Shown here one piece after another: positions 42,919-53,572 of a DNA stretch of 64,000 nt. The first letter of the stretch is position 1. Every line of letters starts with the position of its first letter. The DNA lies in contig NZ_AXWS01000013.1 in the NCBI RefSeq assembly GCF_000482785.1, positions 141,708 to 205,707 on the forward strand, written 5' to 3'. Both the position numbers and the translations under genes were made by a program. The notes under the pieces are model-generated. The model was given only the letters and a program-made list of their open reading frames with translations, ran no database searches and was not told the DNA's origin. The DNA comes from Derxia gummosa DSM 723. GTDB taxonomy: Bacteria > Pseudomonadota > Gammaproteobacteria > Burkholderiales > Burkholderiaceae_E.

Positions 42919-44379
42919 TCAGAGCTTGATGCAGACGTTGCGGGTCTCGGTATAGAACTCGAGCGAATGCACGCCGCCTTCGCGGCCGATGCCCGATTGC
43001 TTGCTGCCGCCGAAGGCAGTGCGCAGGTCGCGCAGGAACCAGCTGTTCACCCAGGTGATGCCGACTTCCACCTTCGCGGCGACGCGGTGGGCGCGCGCGA
43101 GGTTGGTGGTCCAGATCGTGGTCGAGAGGCCGTAGTCGGTGGCGTTTGCAAGCGCTGTCACCTCGGCTTCGTCGTCGAAGGGGCGGATGTGGCAGCAGGG
43201 GCCGAAGATTTCCTCGCGCACGACGGCGGCGGTCTCGGGCAGGCCGGTCCAGATGGTGGGCTGCACCCAGGCGCCGTCGGCCAGCTCGCCGGGCAGCTCG
43301 GGCACGCCGCCGCCGGTCACGACCGTGGCGCCCTCCTCCACCGCCTTGGCGTAGTAGCCCAGCACCTTCCGCCGGTGCTCCTGGCTGATGAGCGGGCCGT
43401 AGTTGCTCGCGTGGTCCTCGGGGCGGCCGTACTTGACGGCTTCGGCCTTGAGCTTGAGCGCCTGCACGAAGCGATCGAAGATCGGCCGCTCGACGTACAC
43501 GCGCTCGGTGCCGAGGCAGACCTGGCCGGTATTCATGAAGGCCGAGCGGAAGATGCCGTCCACCGCCGCGTCGAAGTCGGCATCGGCGAACACGATGCCG
43601 GCGTTCTTGCCGCCCAGCTCGAAGCTCACGTCGCGCATGCCGACGGCGGCCGCCTGCATGATCGCGGTGCCGGTGCGGGTCTCGCCGGTGAAGGTGATCG
43701 CGTCGATCTCCTCGTGCGTGGTGATGAACTCGCCGGCCGAGTCCGGCCCGAAGCCCTGCACCACGTTGTACACGCCGCGCGGAATGCCGACCGCGTTCAT
43801 CACCTCGCCGAGCAGCGCGGCCGTCTGGGGCGACTCTTCCGACGGCTTGACGACGACGGTGTTGCCGCAGGCGAGCGCCGGCGCGACCTTCCAGGTCATG
43901 AGCAGGAAGGGCGCGTTCCACGGGCTGATGACGCCGATCACGCCCTTGGGCAGGCGCAGGCCGTAGTTGAGCGCGCCCGCGCCGTCGGGCGTGGCCATCT
44001 GGAAGGCCTCGGTCGGCACGTTCTTCACGGTGTCGGCAAACACGCGGAAGTTGGCCGCGCCGCGCGGGATGAAGGCGTGGGTCATGACGTGATGCGGCTG
44101 GCCGGTGTCGGCCATCTCGGCGGCGACGAAGTCGTCGAAGCGGCGCGTGATCTCGTCGGCGACCTTGTGCAGCAGCGCGCAGCGCTCGTCGGTCGTCATG
44201 CGGCCCCAGGGGCCGGAGAGCGCGGCGCGGGCGGCGCGTACCGCCGCGTCCACCTCGGCGCGCGTGGCCTCGGCCACCGTGGCGATCACGCGGTTGTCGA
44301 GCGGAGAGCGCTTCTCGAAGCTGCGCCCGCCCGGATCGGCGCTGTACTCGCCGTTGATGAAGTGCCTGATCTGCCGCAT
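42919..44379 (-). CDS. dmpC: 2-hydroxymuconic semialdehyde dehydrogenase (DmpC/XylG)
   Basis: A 486-residue NAD+-dependent aldehyde dehydrogenase. It has the fold marks GVISPWNAPFLLMTWKVAPA, ITFTGETRTG, the general base Glu in SFELGGKNAG and the nucleophile Cys in NTGQVCLGTERVYVER. GFGPDSAGEFITTHEEIDAI and SWFLRDLRTAFGGSKQSGIG are typical of the HMSD subfamily. It oxidises 2-hydroxymuconic semialdehyde to 4-oxalocrotonate. It leads a three-gene operon with the hydratase and decarboxylase. TGCAAGCGCTGTCA at 43147 encodes TALANA. A 15-base element shared with the DUF1302 gene lies 105 bases upstream. Confidence 0.9.
   Translation of the reverse strand: MRQIRHFINGEYSADPGGRSFEKRSPLDNRVIATVAEATRAEVDAAVRAARAALSGPWGRMTTDERCALLHKVADEITRRFDDFVAAEMADTGQPHHVMTHAFIPRGAANFRVFADTVKNVPTEAFQMATPDGAGALNYGLRLPKGVIGVISPWNAPFLLMTWKVAPALACGNTVVVKPSEESPQTAALLGEVMNAVGIPRGVYNVVQGFGPDSAGEFITTHEEIDAITFTGETRTGTAIMQAAAVGMRDVSFELGGKNAGIVFADADFDAAVDGIFRSAFMNTGQVCLGTERVYVERPIFDRFVQALKLKAEAVKYGRPEDHASNYGPLISQEHRRKVLGYYAKAVEEGATVVTGGGVPELPGELADGAWVQPTIWTGLPETAAVVREEIFGPCCHIRPFDDEAEVTALANATDYGLSTTIWTTNLARAHRVAAKVEVGITWVNSWFLRDLRTAFGGSKQSGIGREGGVHSLEFYTETRNVCIKL
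43147..43160. repeat. Dispersed 14-mer: TGCAAGCGCTGTCA
   Basis: In the dehydrogenase gene, encoding TALA as ACA GCG CTT GCA on the minus strand. Confidence 0.6.
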
Positions 44380-44483
44380 GTCGTCGTCCCGGTCCTCGTG
44401 TTCGGTGGTGATGGCCCGGCGTGTCGCCCGGCGCGCATGCGCTGCCGGGGCCGTCGGTGAAGTCAGGATAGGAAGCGGCTCGT

Positions 44484-44498
44484 CATACCGTCCAATAC
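44484..44498 (-). promoter_or_regulatory. Shared 15-base element upstream of the dehydrogenase operon
   Basis: CATACCGTCCAATAC on the plus strand (GTATTGGACGGTATG on the gene strand) matches 14 of 15 bases at 53390-53404, upstream of the DUF1302 gene. The gene-strand TTGGAC could be a -35, with TATCCT about 19 bases on. No sigma-54 promoter (TGGCAC-N5-TTGC) was found in 44380-44613. Confidence 0.5.
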
Positions 44499-44602
44499 TT
44501 TCCGTTGGTGCTATTCATGCGCTTCAGGTATTGCAAGTGCCGGCGGACAACGGCGCCGCGCCGGTCGGCCGCGCCGTTATGCGCGGGCGCGGCCGGGCGG
44601 CT

Positions 44603-44613
44603 TGCAAAGGCTT

Positions 44614-44616
<3 letters not shown>
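44603..44616. repeat. Dispersed 14-mer: TGCAAAGGCTTTCA
   Basis: Ends in the stop codon of the XylR/DmpR-type gene. Three mismatches. Confidence 0.4.
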
Positions 44617-46299
<1,683 letters not shown>

Positions 46300-46372
46300 G
46301 TCTCCTCCTGCGGCGGTGTTCCGCCGTCTCGTGACCGCGCCGGCGGCCGCATGCCACCGGCGCCGGACGATT

Positions 46373-48847
46373 CTAGGGGCTGACCTCGCGCGCAGACGGC
46401 GTGAATCCGGCCTCGCCGCCCGCCTCGCGCGCCCGCGCCGCCGGACGGTCGGACACGAGCAGGAAACGGCCGAGCGCCGGCAGCAGGATGAGCGCGCCCA
46501 GCATGTTCCACACGAACATGAAGGCGAGCAGCAGCCCCATGTCGGCCTGGAACTTGATGGGCGACCAGGCCCAGGTCACGACCGCGATGCCGAGCGTGAT
46601 GCCCGTCAGCACCACGACCTTGCCGGTGAACAGCAGCGCCCGGTAATAGGCCTGCGACAGCGTCTGCCCGGCGCGCAGGCAGGCGAGCGTCACGCTCAGC
46701 ACGTACAGCGCGTAGTCCACGCCGATGCCCACACCGAGCGCGATGACGGGCAGCGTCGCGACCTTCACGCCGATGCCAAGGGCCACCATCAGCGCCTCGC
46801 ACAGCACCGACGTGAGCATGAGCGGCAGCACCGCGCACACCACCGCGCGCCACGAACGGAAGGTGATGAAGGCGAGCACCGTGACCGCCGCGTACACGAG
46901 CAGCAGCATCTGCACGTTGGCGCGCTTGACGACGATGTTGGTCGCGGCCTCGATGCCCGCGTTGCCCGCCGCCGGCAGGAAGCGGATGTCGTCCGCGTCA
47001 TGCTCGGCCGCGAAGCGCTCGACCGTGCGCACCACGCTGTCGAGCGTGTCGGCCTTGTGGTCGGCGAGCCAGGCGTACACGGTAAGCAGGTCGCAGCGCT
47101 GGTTGAACATCTCGCGCGGCGCCCGCGTGACGATCGAGTTGAGCAGGTCTTGCGTGCGCGGGATCTCGTACCACTTGAGGCTGCCCTCGTTCATGCCGGT
47201 GGACGCACGCTTGGCCAGCGCCGCGAGCGAGCTGGTCGCGACCACGCCGGGCAGTTGCTGAAGCTCGTCCTCCAGCGCATCGACGCGGGCGAGCGTCGAA
47301 TAGCTCGCGCAGCCGAATTCGGGCGTCTTCACCATCACGACGAAGGTGTCGCTGCTGGCGCCGAAGTTCTTCACCATGAAGGCGTTGTCGCGGTTGTAGC
47401 GCGAGTCGGGCCGCAGCTCGGGCGCGCCGGGGTCGGTGTCGCCGATGCGCAGATGCGTGCTCACCGCGAAGCCGGCCGCGCCCATCGCGAGCGCCGCGCC
47501 GATCGCCACGCGCGCCCAGCGCGGCCGCGTGAAATGGTCGAGGAAGGCCCAGAACGGATGGCGCGCCTGGGCGCCGCTGCTGTCGCCGTCGGCGCCGCCG
47601 GCCTGCTCGGCGCGCAGGCTGCGCGCGGCGGCGCTCGCGCTCACGCCGGTGTAGCTGAGCAGGATCGGCAGCAGCACAAGGTTGGTGAAGATCAGCCCCG
47701 CGACGCCGAGGCTGGCGGTGACGGCCAGGTCCTGGATGACGCGGATGTCGATCACCATCAGCACGGCAAAGCCCACCGCATCGGCGAGCAGCGCCGTCAG
47801 CCCCGCGAGGAAGAGCCGGCGGAAGGTGTAGCGCGCCGCGACGAGCCGGTGCGTGCCGCGCCCGATGTCCTGCATGATCCCGTTCATCTTCTGGGCGCCA
47901 TGGCTCATGCCGATGGCGAACACCAGGAAGGGCACGAGCACCGAGTACGGGTCGAGCGCATAGCCGAGCGTCGGCAGCAGCCCGAGCAGCCACACCACGG
48001 CCACCAGCGAGCACACCACCACGAGCACCGTGCTGCGCACGCAGCGCGTGTACCACCAGAGCACGGCGGTGCAGATGGCGATCGCCATCGCGAAGAACAG
48101 CATCACCTGCTTCAGCCCGTCGATCAGGTCGCCGACCACCTTGGCGAAGCCGGTGATGTGGATCGTCACGCCCTCGGCCTCGTACTTCGCGCGCAGCTCC
48201 TCCAGCCTGAGCGAGAGCGCGTGGTAGTCCACCGGCTTGCCGGTCTCGGCCACGGTGTCCTGCAAGGGCAGCAGCACAATGCTGGAGCGGAAGTCGGGCG
48301 CGACGAGCATGCCGATCTCGCCCGAGCGCTCGACGTTGAGGCGCACCTGTTCCAGCGCGCGCGCCGAGCCGTCGTAGTCGTCGGGGATGACGGGGCCGCC
48401 GTCGAGGCCGTCCTCGGTCACGCCGGTCCAGCGCACGGCGGGCGCCCAGAGCGATTTCATGTAGGGGCGATCGACGCCCGGATACAGAAACACCTCGTCG
48501 CTGATGCGGCGCACGGTGTCGAGATAGGCGCGGTCGAAGATGCCGGCCTCGCCCTTCGCCTCCACCGCGATGCGCAGCGTGTTGCCGAGGCCCGCGAGCT
48601 GGTCCTTGTTGGCGAGCCAGTTGGCGATGTAGGGATGGCGCGTCGGGATCATCTTCTCGAACGCGGCCTGGAGTTCGAGATGGCGCGCCTGCCAGCCGAG
48701 CAGCGCGGTGACGAGCGCGCACAGCAGCACGACGATGTGCCGGTGGTTGAACAGCGCGCGCTCGACGATCGAGCCCGAGCGCTGGTCGAAATCCGCGAGG
48801 TCGGCGATGACAGGCTCGGCGGCGGTGGAACTGGGGGCGTGACTCAT
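46373..48847 (-). CDS. MMPL/RND-superfamily transporter
   Basis: An 824-residue inner-membrane protein with the duplicated RND plan: one helix, a periplasmic loop, five helices, repeated (total about 12). Marks are ERALFNHRHIVVLLCALVTA, VPFLVFAIGMSHGAQKMNGI, DAVGFAVLMVIDI and PVIALGVGIGVDYALYVLSV with the proton-relay Asp. It belongs to the large MMPL/HpnN-like branch rather than the drug-exporting HAE1 branch. Its ATG overlaps the stop of the YCF48 gene (ATGA). Together with DUF1302, DUF1329 and YCF48 proteins it forms a recurring set near genes for hydrophobic carbon sources, suggesting transport of a lipid-like or aromatic compound. Direction of transport is unknown. Confidence 0.9.
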   Translation of the reverse strand: MSHAPSSTAAEPVIADLADFDQRSGSIVERALFNHRHIVVLLCALVTALLGWQARHLELQAAFEKMIPTRHPYIANWLANKDQLAGLGNTLRIAVEAKGEAGIFDRAYLDTVRRISDEVFLYPGVDRPYMKSLWAPAVRWTGVTEDGLDGGPVIPDDYDGSARALEQVRLNVERSGEIGMLVAPDFRSSIVLLPLQDTVAETGKPVDYHALSLRLEELRAKYEAEGVTIHITGFAKVVGDLIDGLKQVMLFFAMAIAICTAVLWWYTRCVRSTVLVVVCSLVAVVWLLGLLPTLGYALDPYSVLVPFLVFAIGMSHGAQKMNGIMQDIGRGTHRLVAARYTFRRLFLAGLTALLADAVGFAVLMVIDIRVIQDLAVTASLGVAGLIFTNLVLLPILLSYTGVSASAAARSLRAEQAGGADGDSSGAQARHPFWAFLDHFTRPRWARVAIGAALAMGAAGFAVSTHLRIGDTDPGAPELRPDSRYNRDNAFMVKNFGASSDTFVVMVKTPEFGCASYSTLARVDALEDELQQLPGVVATSSLAALAKRASTGMNEGSLKWYEIPRTQDLLNSIVTRAPREMFNQRCDLLTVYAWLADHKADTLDSVVRTVERFAAEHDADDIRFLPAAGNAGIEAATNIVVKRANVQMLLLVYAAVTVLAFITFRSWRAVVCAVLPLMLTSVLCEALMVALGIGVKVATLPVIALGVGIGVDYALYVLSVTLACLRAGQTLSQAYYRALLFTGKVVVLTGITLGIAVVTWAWSPIKFQADMGLLLAFMFVWNMLGALILLPALGRFLLVSDRPAARAREAGGEAGFTPSAREVSP

Positions 48848-50025
48848 GGCTGGGCCTTGGCTGCGGGAGAAGTGGCGGAGGCGGCCGTGGCGGGCACCGC
48901 CCCGCTGGCCGAGACCGACGCCGAGGCGGGCGCCGCCCCGTCGGCCGACGCCGCGAGCCGCGCGAGGCCGCGGACGCCCGACAGCACGAGGCTGCCGTCG
49001 CCGGCCTGCACGGCGCCGGTGAAGGCGAAGGGCCTCTCGACGGGCCGGGGCGCGAAGCTGGCGCCGCCGTCATGGCTGGCGAGCACGCGGCCGGTTTCGT
49101 CGGCGAGCACGAGGCTGCCGTCGGCGAGGCGGGCGCCGGCGCTCACGGTGACGGGCTGGCCGAGGTCGATGCGGGTCCAGCTCGCGCCGTCGTCGGTGCT
49201 GCGCAGTACCGTGCCGCGCAAGCCGTAGAGCAGCAGCGCGCCACCCTCGCCGGGCAGCACGCCGAAGAAGCTGCCGGCGTAGGGCGTCTTCACCTCCTCG
49301 AAATGCGCGCCGCCGTCGGTCGAGCGGAACAGCGCGCCCTGCTCGCCCGCGACCAGCACGCGGTCGCCGTCGAACACCACGTCGTACAGATGCTTGCCGA
49401 GCTTGTTGGGCAGGCGGGCGCGGATCGAGTGCCAGCTGCGGCCGCCGTCATCGGTGGCGAGCGCGAGGCCGAAGGCGCCGACGGCGATGCCTCGTTGCGC
49501 GTCGGCAAACGCGACGTCGAGCAGCGGCTTGTCGGGGCCTTCGTCGGCGAGATGGCGGGCGTCGCTGAGGGCGCGGGCGTCGCCGCTGGCCTCGGCGGCG
49601 GCGATCTCGATCGCGCCGATCTGGCGGCCGTCGAGCTGGCGCGTCCAGTGCTCGCCGCCGTCGGCAGTGGCGAGGATGACGCCGCCGTGGCCGACGGCCC
49701 AGCCGGCCTGCGGCGTGGGGAATGCAAGCGCTGTCAGCGCGACGCTGACGGGCGCGGGCGCCTGGCGCCAGTGCGCGCCGTTGTCGTCTGACAGCAGCAG
49801 CGTGCCGCGCTCGCCGGCCGCGACGAGGCGCGAGCCGGCGCGCGCGATGCCGATGAGCACGGCGCCCTCGGCGCGCGGGCTGAGGCGCGCGGGGCGGTCG
49901 AGCAGGTCGGTGGCGGGCGTGGACGGCGACGAGGCAGCGAGCACGGCCGCGCCGCTCAGCGCCGCTAGCGCCAGCGACAAGGCGAGCGCCGCCCTGCCCG
50001 GCCGGACCGGAAGGAATCTGTTCAT
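48844..50025 (-). CDS. Exported YCF48/BNR beta-propeller protein
   Basis: A 393-residue protein. The ATG at 50025 (MNRFLPVRPGRAALALSLAL) gives a signal peptide ending near AVLAASS. The body is a string of BNR/Asp-box repeats: LSDDNGAHW, TADGGEHW, TDDGGRSW, STDGGAHF, STDDGASW and SHDGGASF, the layout of YCF48/photosystem II assembly-like propellers. In bacteria such proteins accompany MMPL transporters and probably act as periplasmic scaffolds. The C-terminal 40 residues are Ala/Ser low complexity. TGCAAGCGCTGTCA at 49723 encodes LTALAF. The frame is open upstream to 50232, but without signal-like sequence. Confidence 0.85.
   Translation of the reverse strand: MNRFLPVRPGRAALALSLALAALSGAAVLAASSPSTPATDLLDRPARLSPRAEGAVLIGIARAGSRLVAAGERGTLLLSDDNGAHWRQAPAPVSVALTALAFPTPQAGWAVGHGGVILATADGGEHWTRQLDGRQIGAIEIAAAEASGDARALSDARHLADEGPDKPLLDVAFADAQRGIAVGAFGLALATDDGGRSWHSIRARLPNKLGKHLYDVVFDGDRVLVAGEQGALFRSTDGGAHFEEVKTPYAGSFFGVLPGEGGALLLYGLRGTVLRSTDDGASWTRIDLGQPVTVSAGARLADGSLVLADETGRVLASHDGGASFAPRPVERPFAFTGAVQAGDGSLVLSGVRGLARLAASADGAAPASASVSASGAVPATAASATSPAAKAQP
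49723..49736. repeat. Dispersed 14-mer: TGCAAGCGCTGTCA
   Basis: In the YCF48 gene, encoding TALA as ACA GCG CTT GCA on the minus strand. Confidence 0.6.
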
Positions 50026-50200
50026 GTCGGAACCCCGTTGCGGGAAAAGACGCGCGGGCGGTCGGCCCGCGCGGGAAACAAGCGCCATGCGCGCACCACC
50101 CTTCGTGGCAATGCCCTGGCGCCCGGGGAGACAAACCCCTTCGGCGGCAGCCGCCGACCCGCGCGCGCGCATGGCGCGCACCGGCCCGCGCCGCCTGCGA

Positions 50201-51547
50201 TCAGCGCGCGTTGTCCGCCGCGACCGCGTCACCCGTGTAGTAGGACTCGGGCTTGCGCGGCACGACGCGGTAGTTCTCTTCGTTGAGGAACTGCACCGCG
50301 CTCAGCGTGCCGGCCTGGAGGTTGAACACCGCCGCCGGCTTGACCGACACCGCGGGCACGGCCGGCACCACGAAGGGCAGCATCTGCGTCGTGCGCCAGA
50401 GCTTGCCCTCGGCGTCATAGCCGTCGGCCAGCAGCAGTACCCAGCTGTCCTCGTCGAAGTAGTAGCGGCGCTTGGGCACCGCATGCCGCTTGCCGGGCGC
50501 GACCGTCGCCTCGACCACCCACACGCGGTGCAGCTCCCAGCGCAGCTTGTCGGGGTTGAGGTGATGCTTGGCGAAGAGCTGGTCCACCTTGGCGGTGACG
50601 ATCGCGTTGGTGTTGTACGGAACGTAGAGCTCCTTCTTGCCGACCAGCTTCCATTCATAGCGGTCGGGCGCGCCGAAGATGCCCATCACTTCGTCGAAGT
50701 AGTTGGCGCCCGAGGCGACGAAGTCCGGCGTGTCATAGCCCACCGTGGGCGCGCGGCGCACGCGGCGCTGGCCGACGAGGTATTGCCAGGCCTGGCGCGG
50801 CTCGCTCGCGTCGATGCTGTCGTGGATGACGAGCGATTCGCCGGCCTTGAACGGCGGCTCCGTCGTGTTGAAGCGTTGCAGGAAGTACTTGCCGTTCCAT
50901 TTCTCGGGCGAGCCGTCCTTGTAGTAGTACGGAAAGTTCCAGCCCTCGTCGTTGCGCGTGGCGAGCGCGCGCGAGCCGTCGGCCGACACGACGATGTTCT
51001 TGAAGCCGTGCTCCACCGCCTCGCTCTCGATGCGCAGCATGTAGTTCCAGTACAGCTCGATGCCTTCCTTCGGGATCGGGAAGGGCACGCCGCCGTGGCA
51101 GCCCTCGATCGACAGACCGCCGGCCTTCGTCTTGCAACGGCTTGCATTGGCGAAGGTGTTGGCGATGACGTAGTCGGGCGCGGTGGCGGTGCGGTGCGTC
51201 GGGAACACGTCGACGCGGAAGCTGTCGGGGTACTTCTGCATCAGCGCCTTCGTGCCGTCGCTCAAGCGGTCGCCGTACTGGGCGGCGTTCTTCGCGCTGA
51301 TCTGCGCGACGGGCTTCTCGTCGGCGAAGGGCGCGGCGGGGATGTCGCCCACCTTCGGGCCGGTGTAGCCCTTGAGGCCGGCGCCGTCCCAGGCGGGGAT
51401 GCTGCCGTCGGCATTGGCGGCCTTCTCGCCGCCGAGCGGCGTGAGCGTGGTCTTGAGCTTGGCGGCCTCGTCGGCCGGGACGGCGGAATGCGCGGGCAGC
51501 GCGAAGGCGGCGCAGATCGCGGCCGCCGCAAGGGTGCGGTTGTTCAT
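50201..51547 (-). CDS. DUF1329 family exported protein
   Basis: A 448-residue protein with signal peptide MNNRTLAAAAICAAFALPAH. Family marks include KLKTTLTPLGGEKAANADGS and IPAWDG, FRVDVFPTHRTA, ELYWNYMLRIES, NKLVG-type KLVGKKELYVPYNTN and RWELHRVWVVEATV. The family is related to LolA/LolB-like lipid-carrying folds and is almost always next to a DUF1302 gene. A role in carrying a hydrophobic molecule across the periplasm is inference. TGCAACGGCTTGCA (51133) encodes NASRCK on the gene strand using GCA, CGT and TGC. Confidence 0.9.
   Translation of the reverse strand: MNNRTLAAAAICAAFALPAHSAVPADEAAKLKTTLTPLGGEKAANADGSIPAWDGAGLKGYTGPKVGDIPAAPFADEKPVAQISAKNAAQYGDRLSDGTKALMQKYPDSFRVDVFPTHRTATAPDYVIANTFANASRCKTKAGGLSIEGCHGGVPFPIPKEGIELYWNYMLRIESEAVEHGFKNIVVSADGSRALATRNDEGWNFPYYYKDGSPEKWNGKYFLQRFNTTEPPFKAGESLVIHDSIDASEPRQAWQYLVGQRRVRRAPTVGYDTPDFVASGANYFDEVMGIFGAPDRYEWKLVGKKELYVPYNTNAIVTAKVDQLFAKHHLNPDKLRWELHRVWVVEATVAPGKRHAVPKRRYYFDEDSWVLLLADGYDAEGKLWRTTQMLPFVVPAVPAVSVKPAAVFNLQAGTLSAVQFLNEENYRVVPRKPESYYTGDAVAADNAR
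51133..51146. repeat. Dispersed 14-mer: TGCAACGGCTTGCA
   Basis: In the DUF1329 gene. Both 5-base ends are exact and symmetric; two central mismatches. Confidence 0.5.
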
Positions 51548-51572
51548 GCTGATGTCTCCTCGGGGCGGTGGG

Positions 51573-53264
51573 TCAGAAGCTGCGCTGGAGCCAGAGGCTC
51601 ACGGTGTCGCGGTCGCGGTAGTACTGGCGGTAGCTCGCCATGAGGCCCCTGGCCGCGTCGTCGGTGGTGGGCGCGGCGCCCGCGCTGCCGTAGTAGTGCG
51701 TGGCCTGGAGGCCGAAGCGCCAGAGCTTCTGGTACTCGAAGTTGAAGCCGACGCTCAGGTCGCCCGCATGCTCCGGAAAAAGCTGGAACACGGCCGAGCG
51801 CCCGGCGATGCCGTAGCCGATGCCGATCGGTACCTGGAGGTCGAGCTGGGGCAGAACCTGGAAGTACTCGGGCTGGAACACGACGCGCGCGCCGAAATGG
51901 TCGCGGGTGTGGGTGGCGTTGAGCGCGCCACCGGGCGTGACCGGGCTGGTCGGGTTGTGCGTGACCGACATCAGATGGTTCCAGGCCAGCTCGCCCACCA
52001 CGCTTGCGCCCTGCCACAGCGCGCTGGCCGGGAAGACGCTGATCGCGCTCACGTTGGCATGCAGCGTGTTGCCGAGGGCGTAGGGCGCGTTGTTGCTGTT
52101 GTTGGCATTGGGATCGACCGTGACCACGAGGTCGCCGAGCGGCGCGAGCGGCGTGCGCCGGCGCACCGACACTTCGCCCGCGACATTGGTCTCGCCCACG
52201 AGCGTCGAGGCGCTCAGGCCGTAGGTCTGGATGCCCTTCTGGTAGTACAGCGCGTAGCTGCCGCCGTTGAAGGCGCCCGGGTCGGCCGCGTTGAGCACCG
52301 GGATCGGCGACTTCTCGTGATAGCGCGCGGCGTACACGCCGAACTCGGTGTCGCTGCCCGGCAGCCTGAACTTGATGCGCCCGCCGAACTGGCCGGTATT
52401 GCTGCCGCGCCGGTCGCCCGTGCGGTTGGCCGCGCCGCCGGCGGGCGTGAGCAGCAGGTCGGCGCCGTCGCCGACGAAATCGGCCGGGCTGTAATAGCTG
52501 CCCGTCGCCGGCAGGCGCAGCGGCCGCCACTGGAACTGGTAGTAGGCGCCGACCGAGACGTTCTCGTTGAGCGACAGGTTGGACGACAGCTGCCCGACCG
52601 GCAGCGCGACTTCCTTGAACTGCGCATTCGGCTGCGAGAAGGCGCGGATCAGGTCCACCGGCCCCTGCGCATAAGCGATGCCGTTCGCGCCGAGAAACAG
52701 CGTCTCGCCATAGAGCTGGGTGTGACGGCCGGCGCGCACGCTCAGCTTCTGCTCCTCGCCGAGGTTGGTGCTGCCGTAGACGAAGGCATCGGAGACTTCC
52801 GCGTACTTGCCCATGAGCCGCTTCGTCTCGGGCGTGAAGACGTTGTTGCGGCCGCCTTGCAGCGCCGAGATCGTGTTGGGCGTCGCGCCCGCGAAGTCGT
52901 TGCCGTCGCGCTGATAGACGTTGTCGTACCAGGCCACGCCCGACAGCCGCGCGCCCATGCCCTTCCAGGCGACGTCAACTTCCGACAACCAGTCGATGCG
53001 GTTGTTGATGAGGCCACGGTCGAAGGCGAGGTCGCCCGCGTCCACGTTCGGGTTCGCGGCCGACGCCGCCACCTTCTGGTCGGGCGAGCCGACGCGCCAG
53101 CCGGCGCTGTACTTGAAGGTGTTGTCCCAGCGCAGCTTGATGTCGGGATTGCCGGTGTCGATCGTCGCGGCGCGGGTGGCGGGCGCGGCGGCGAGCAGCG
53201 CTGCGGCGATCGCAAGCGCGCAGGCGCGCGGGCGCCCCGGCGCCAGGTGGCGGCCAGTCGTCAT
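51573..53264 (-). CDS. DUF1302 family outer-membrane protein
   Basis: A 563-residue protein starting MTTGRHLAPGRPRACALAIA with a signal peptide ending near ATRAATI. A strong GAGGAGA site precedes the ATG. DIKLRWDNTFKYSAGWRVG, NVYQRDGNDFAG, VRAGRHTQLYGETLFLG, GAYYQFQWRPLRLPATGSYY and a terminal aromatic strand (TVSLWLQRSF) are typical of this porin-like barrel family. It is probably the outer-membrane entry or exit point for the substrate handled by the DUF1329, YCF48 and MMPL proteins. The promoter region holds the 15-base element shared with the dehydrogenase operon. Confidence 0.9.
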   Translation of the reverse strand: MTTGRHLAPGRPRACALAIAAALLAAAPATRAATIDTGNPDIKLRWDNTFKYSAGWRVGSPDQKVAASAANPNVDAGDLAFDRGLINNRIDWLSEVDVAWKGMGARLSGVAWYDNVYQRDGNDFAGATPNTISALQGGRNNVFTPETKRLMGKYAEVSDAFVYGSTNLGEEQKLSVRAGRHTQLYGETLFLGANGIAYAQGPVDLIRAFSQPNAQFKEVALPVGQLSSNLSLNENVSVGAYYQFQWRPLRLPATGSYYSPADFVGDGADLLLTPAGGAANRTGDRRGSNTGQFGGRIKFRLPGSDTEFGVYAARYHEKSPIPVLNAADPGAFNGGSYALYYQKGIQTYGLSASTLVGETNVAGEVSVRRRTPLAPLGDLVVTVDPNANNSNNAPYALGNTLHANVSAISVFPASALWQGASVVGELAWNHLMSVTHNPTSPVTPGGALNATHTRDHFGARVVFQPEYFQVLPQLDLQVPIGIGYGIAGRSAVFQLFPEHAGDLSVGFNFEYQKLWRFGLQATHYYGSAGAAPTTDDAARGLMASYRQYYRDRDTVSLWLQRSF

Positions 53265-53389
53265 TCCTGTCTCCTCTCGGTACTTTGTGGTCGTCGCCAT
53301 GAAGGCGACGCGCCGCGCTCGCTGCCGGATCGACCCTCGTTGCGGGGCGCTCGGCACGGGCGGCAGGCATACGCTAAGGAGGCCGCCGC

Positions 53390-53404
53390 CATAGCGTCCA
53401 ATAC
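53390..53404 (-). promoter_or_regulatory. Shared 15-base element upstream of the DUF1302 operon
   Basis: CATAGCGTCCAATAC, 14/15 identical to 44484-44498, lies 126 bases before the DUF1302 ATG and 168 before the divergent LysR ATG. It is followed on the plus strand by TTTCCGG and CCAAACCCGATAC. The remaining part of the 308-base gap (53265-53572) shows no other clear signal. Confidence 0.5.
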
Positions 53405-53572
53405 CGTTTCCGGCCAAACCCGATACCTGCGGCGCATGACAAGGCGATACGCTGCGCGCATCACGCAGGCAGCAGCCCTTGCGCCGCGCGCATCGCGGGC
53501 GCCGGCCGCGCGCCCTTGCCGGGCCGCGCCGAGGGCAAACACCGACGCCGCGCCGCCACAGCCGAAAGAGCC

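Noticed and set aside
44380..44613. Sigma-54 promoter for the dehydrogenase operon
   Set aside because: No TGGCAC-N5-TTGC(A/T) on the gene strand. The nearest match, TGCAAGTGCC at 44532, lacks the required spacing.
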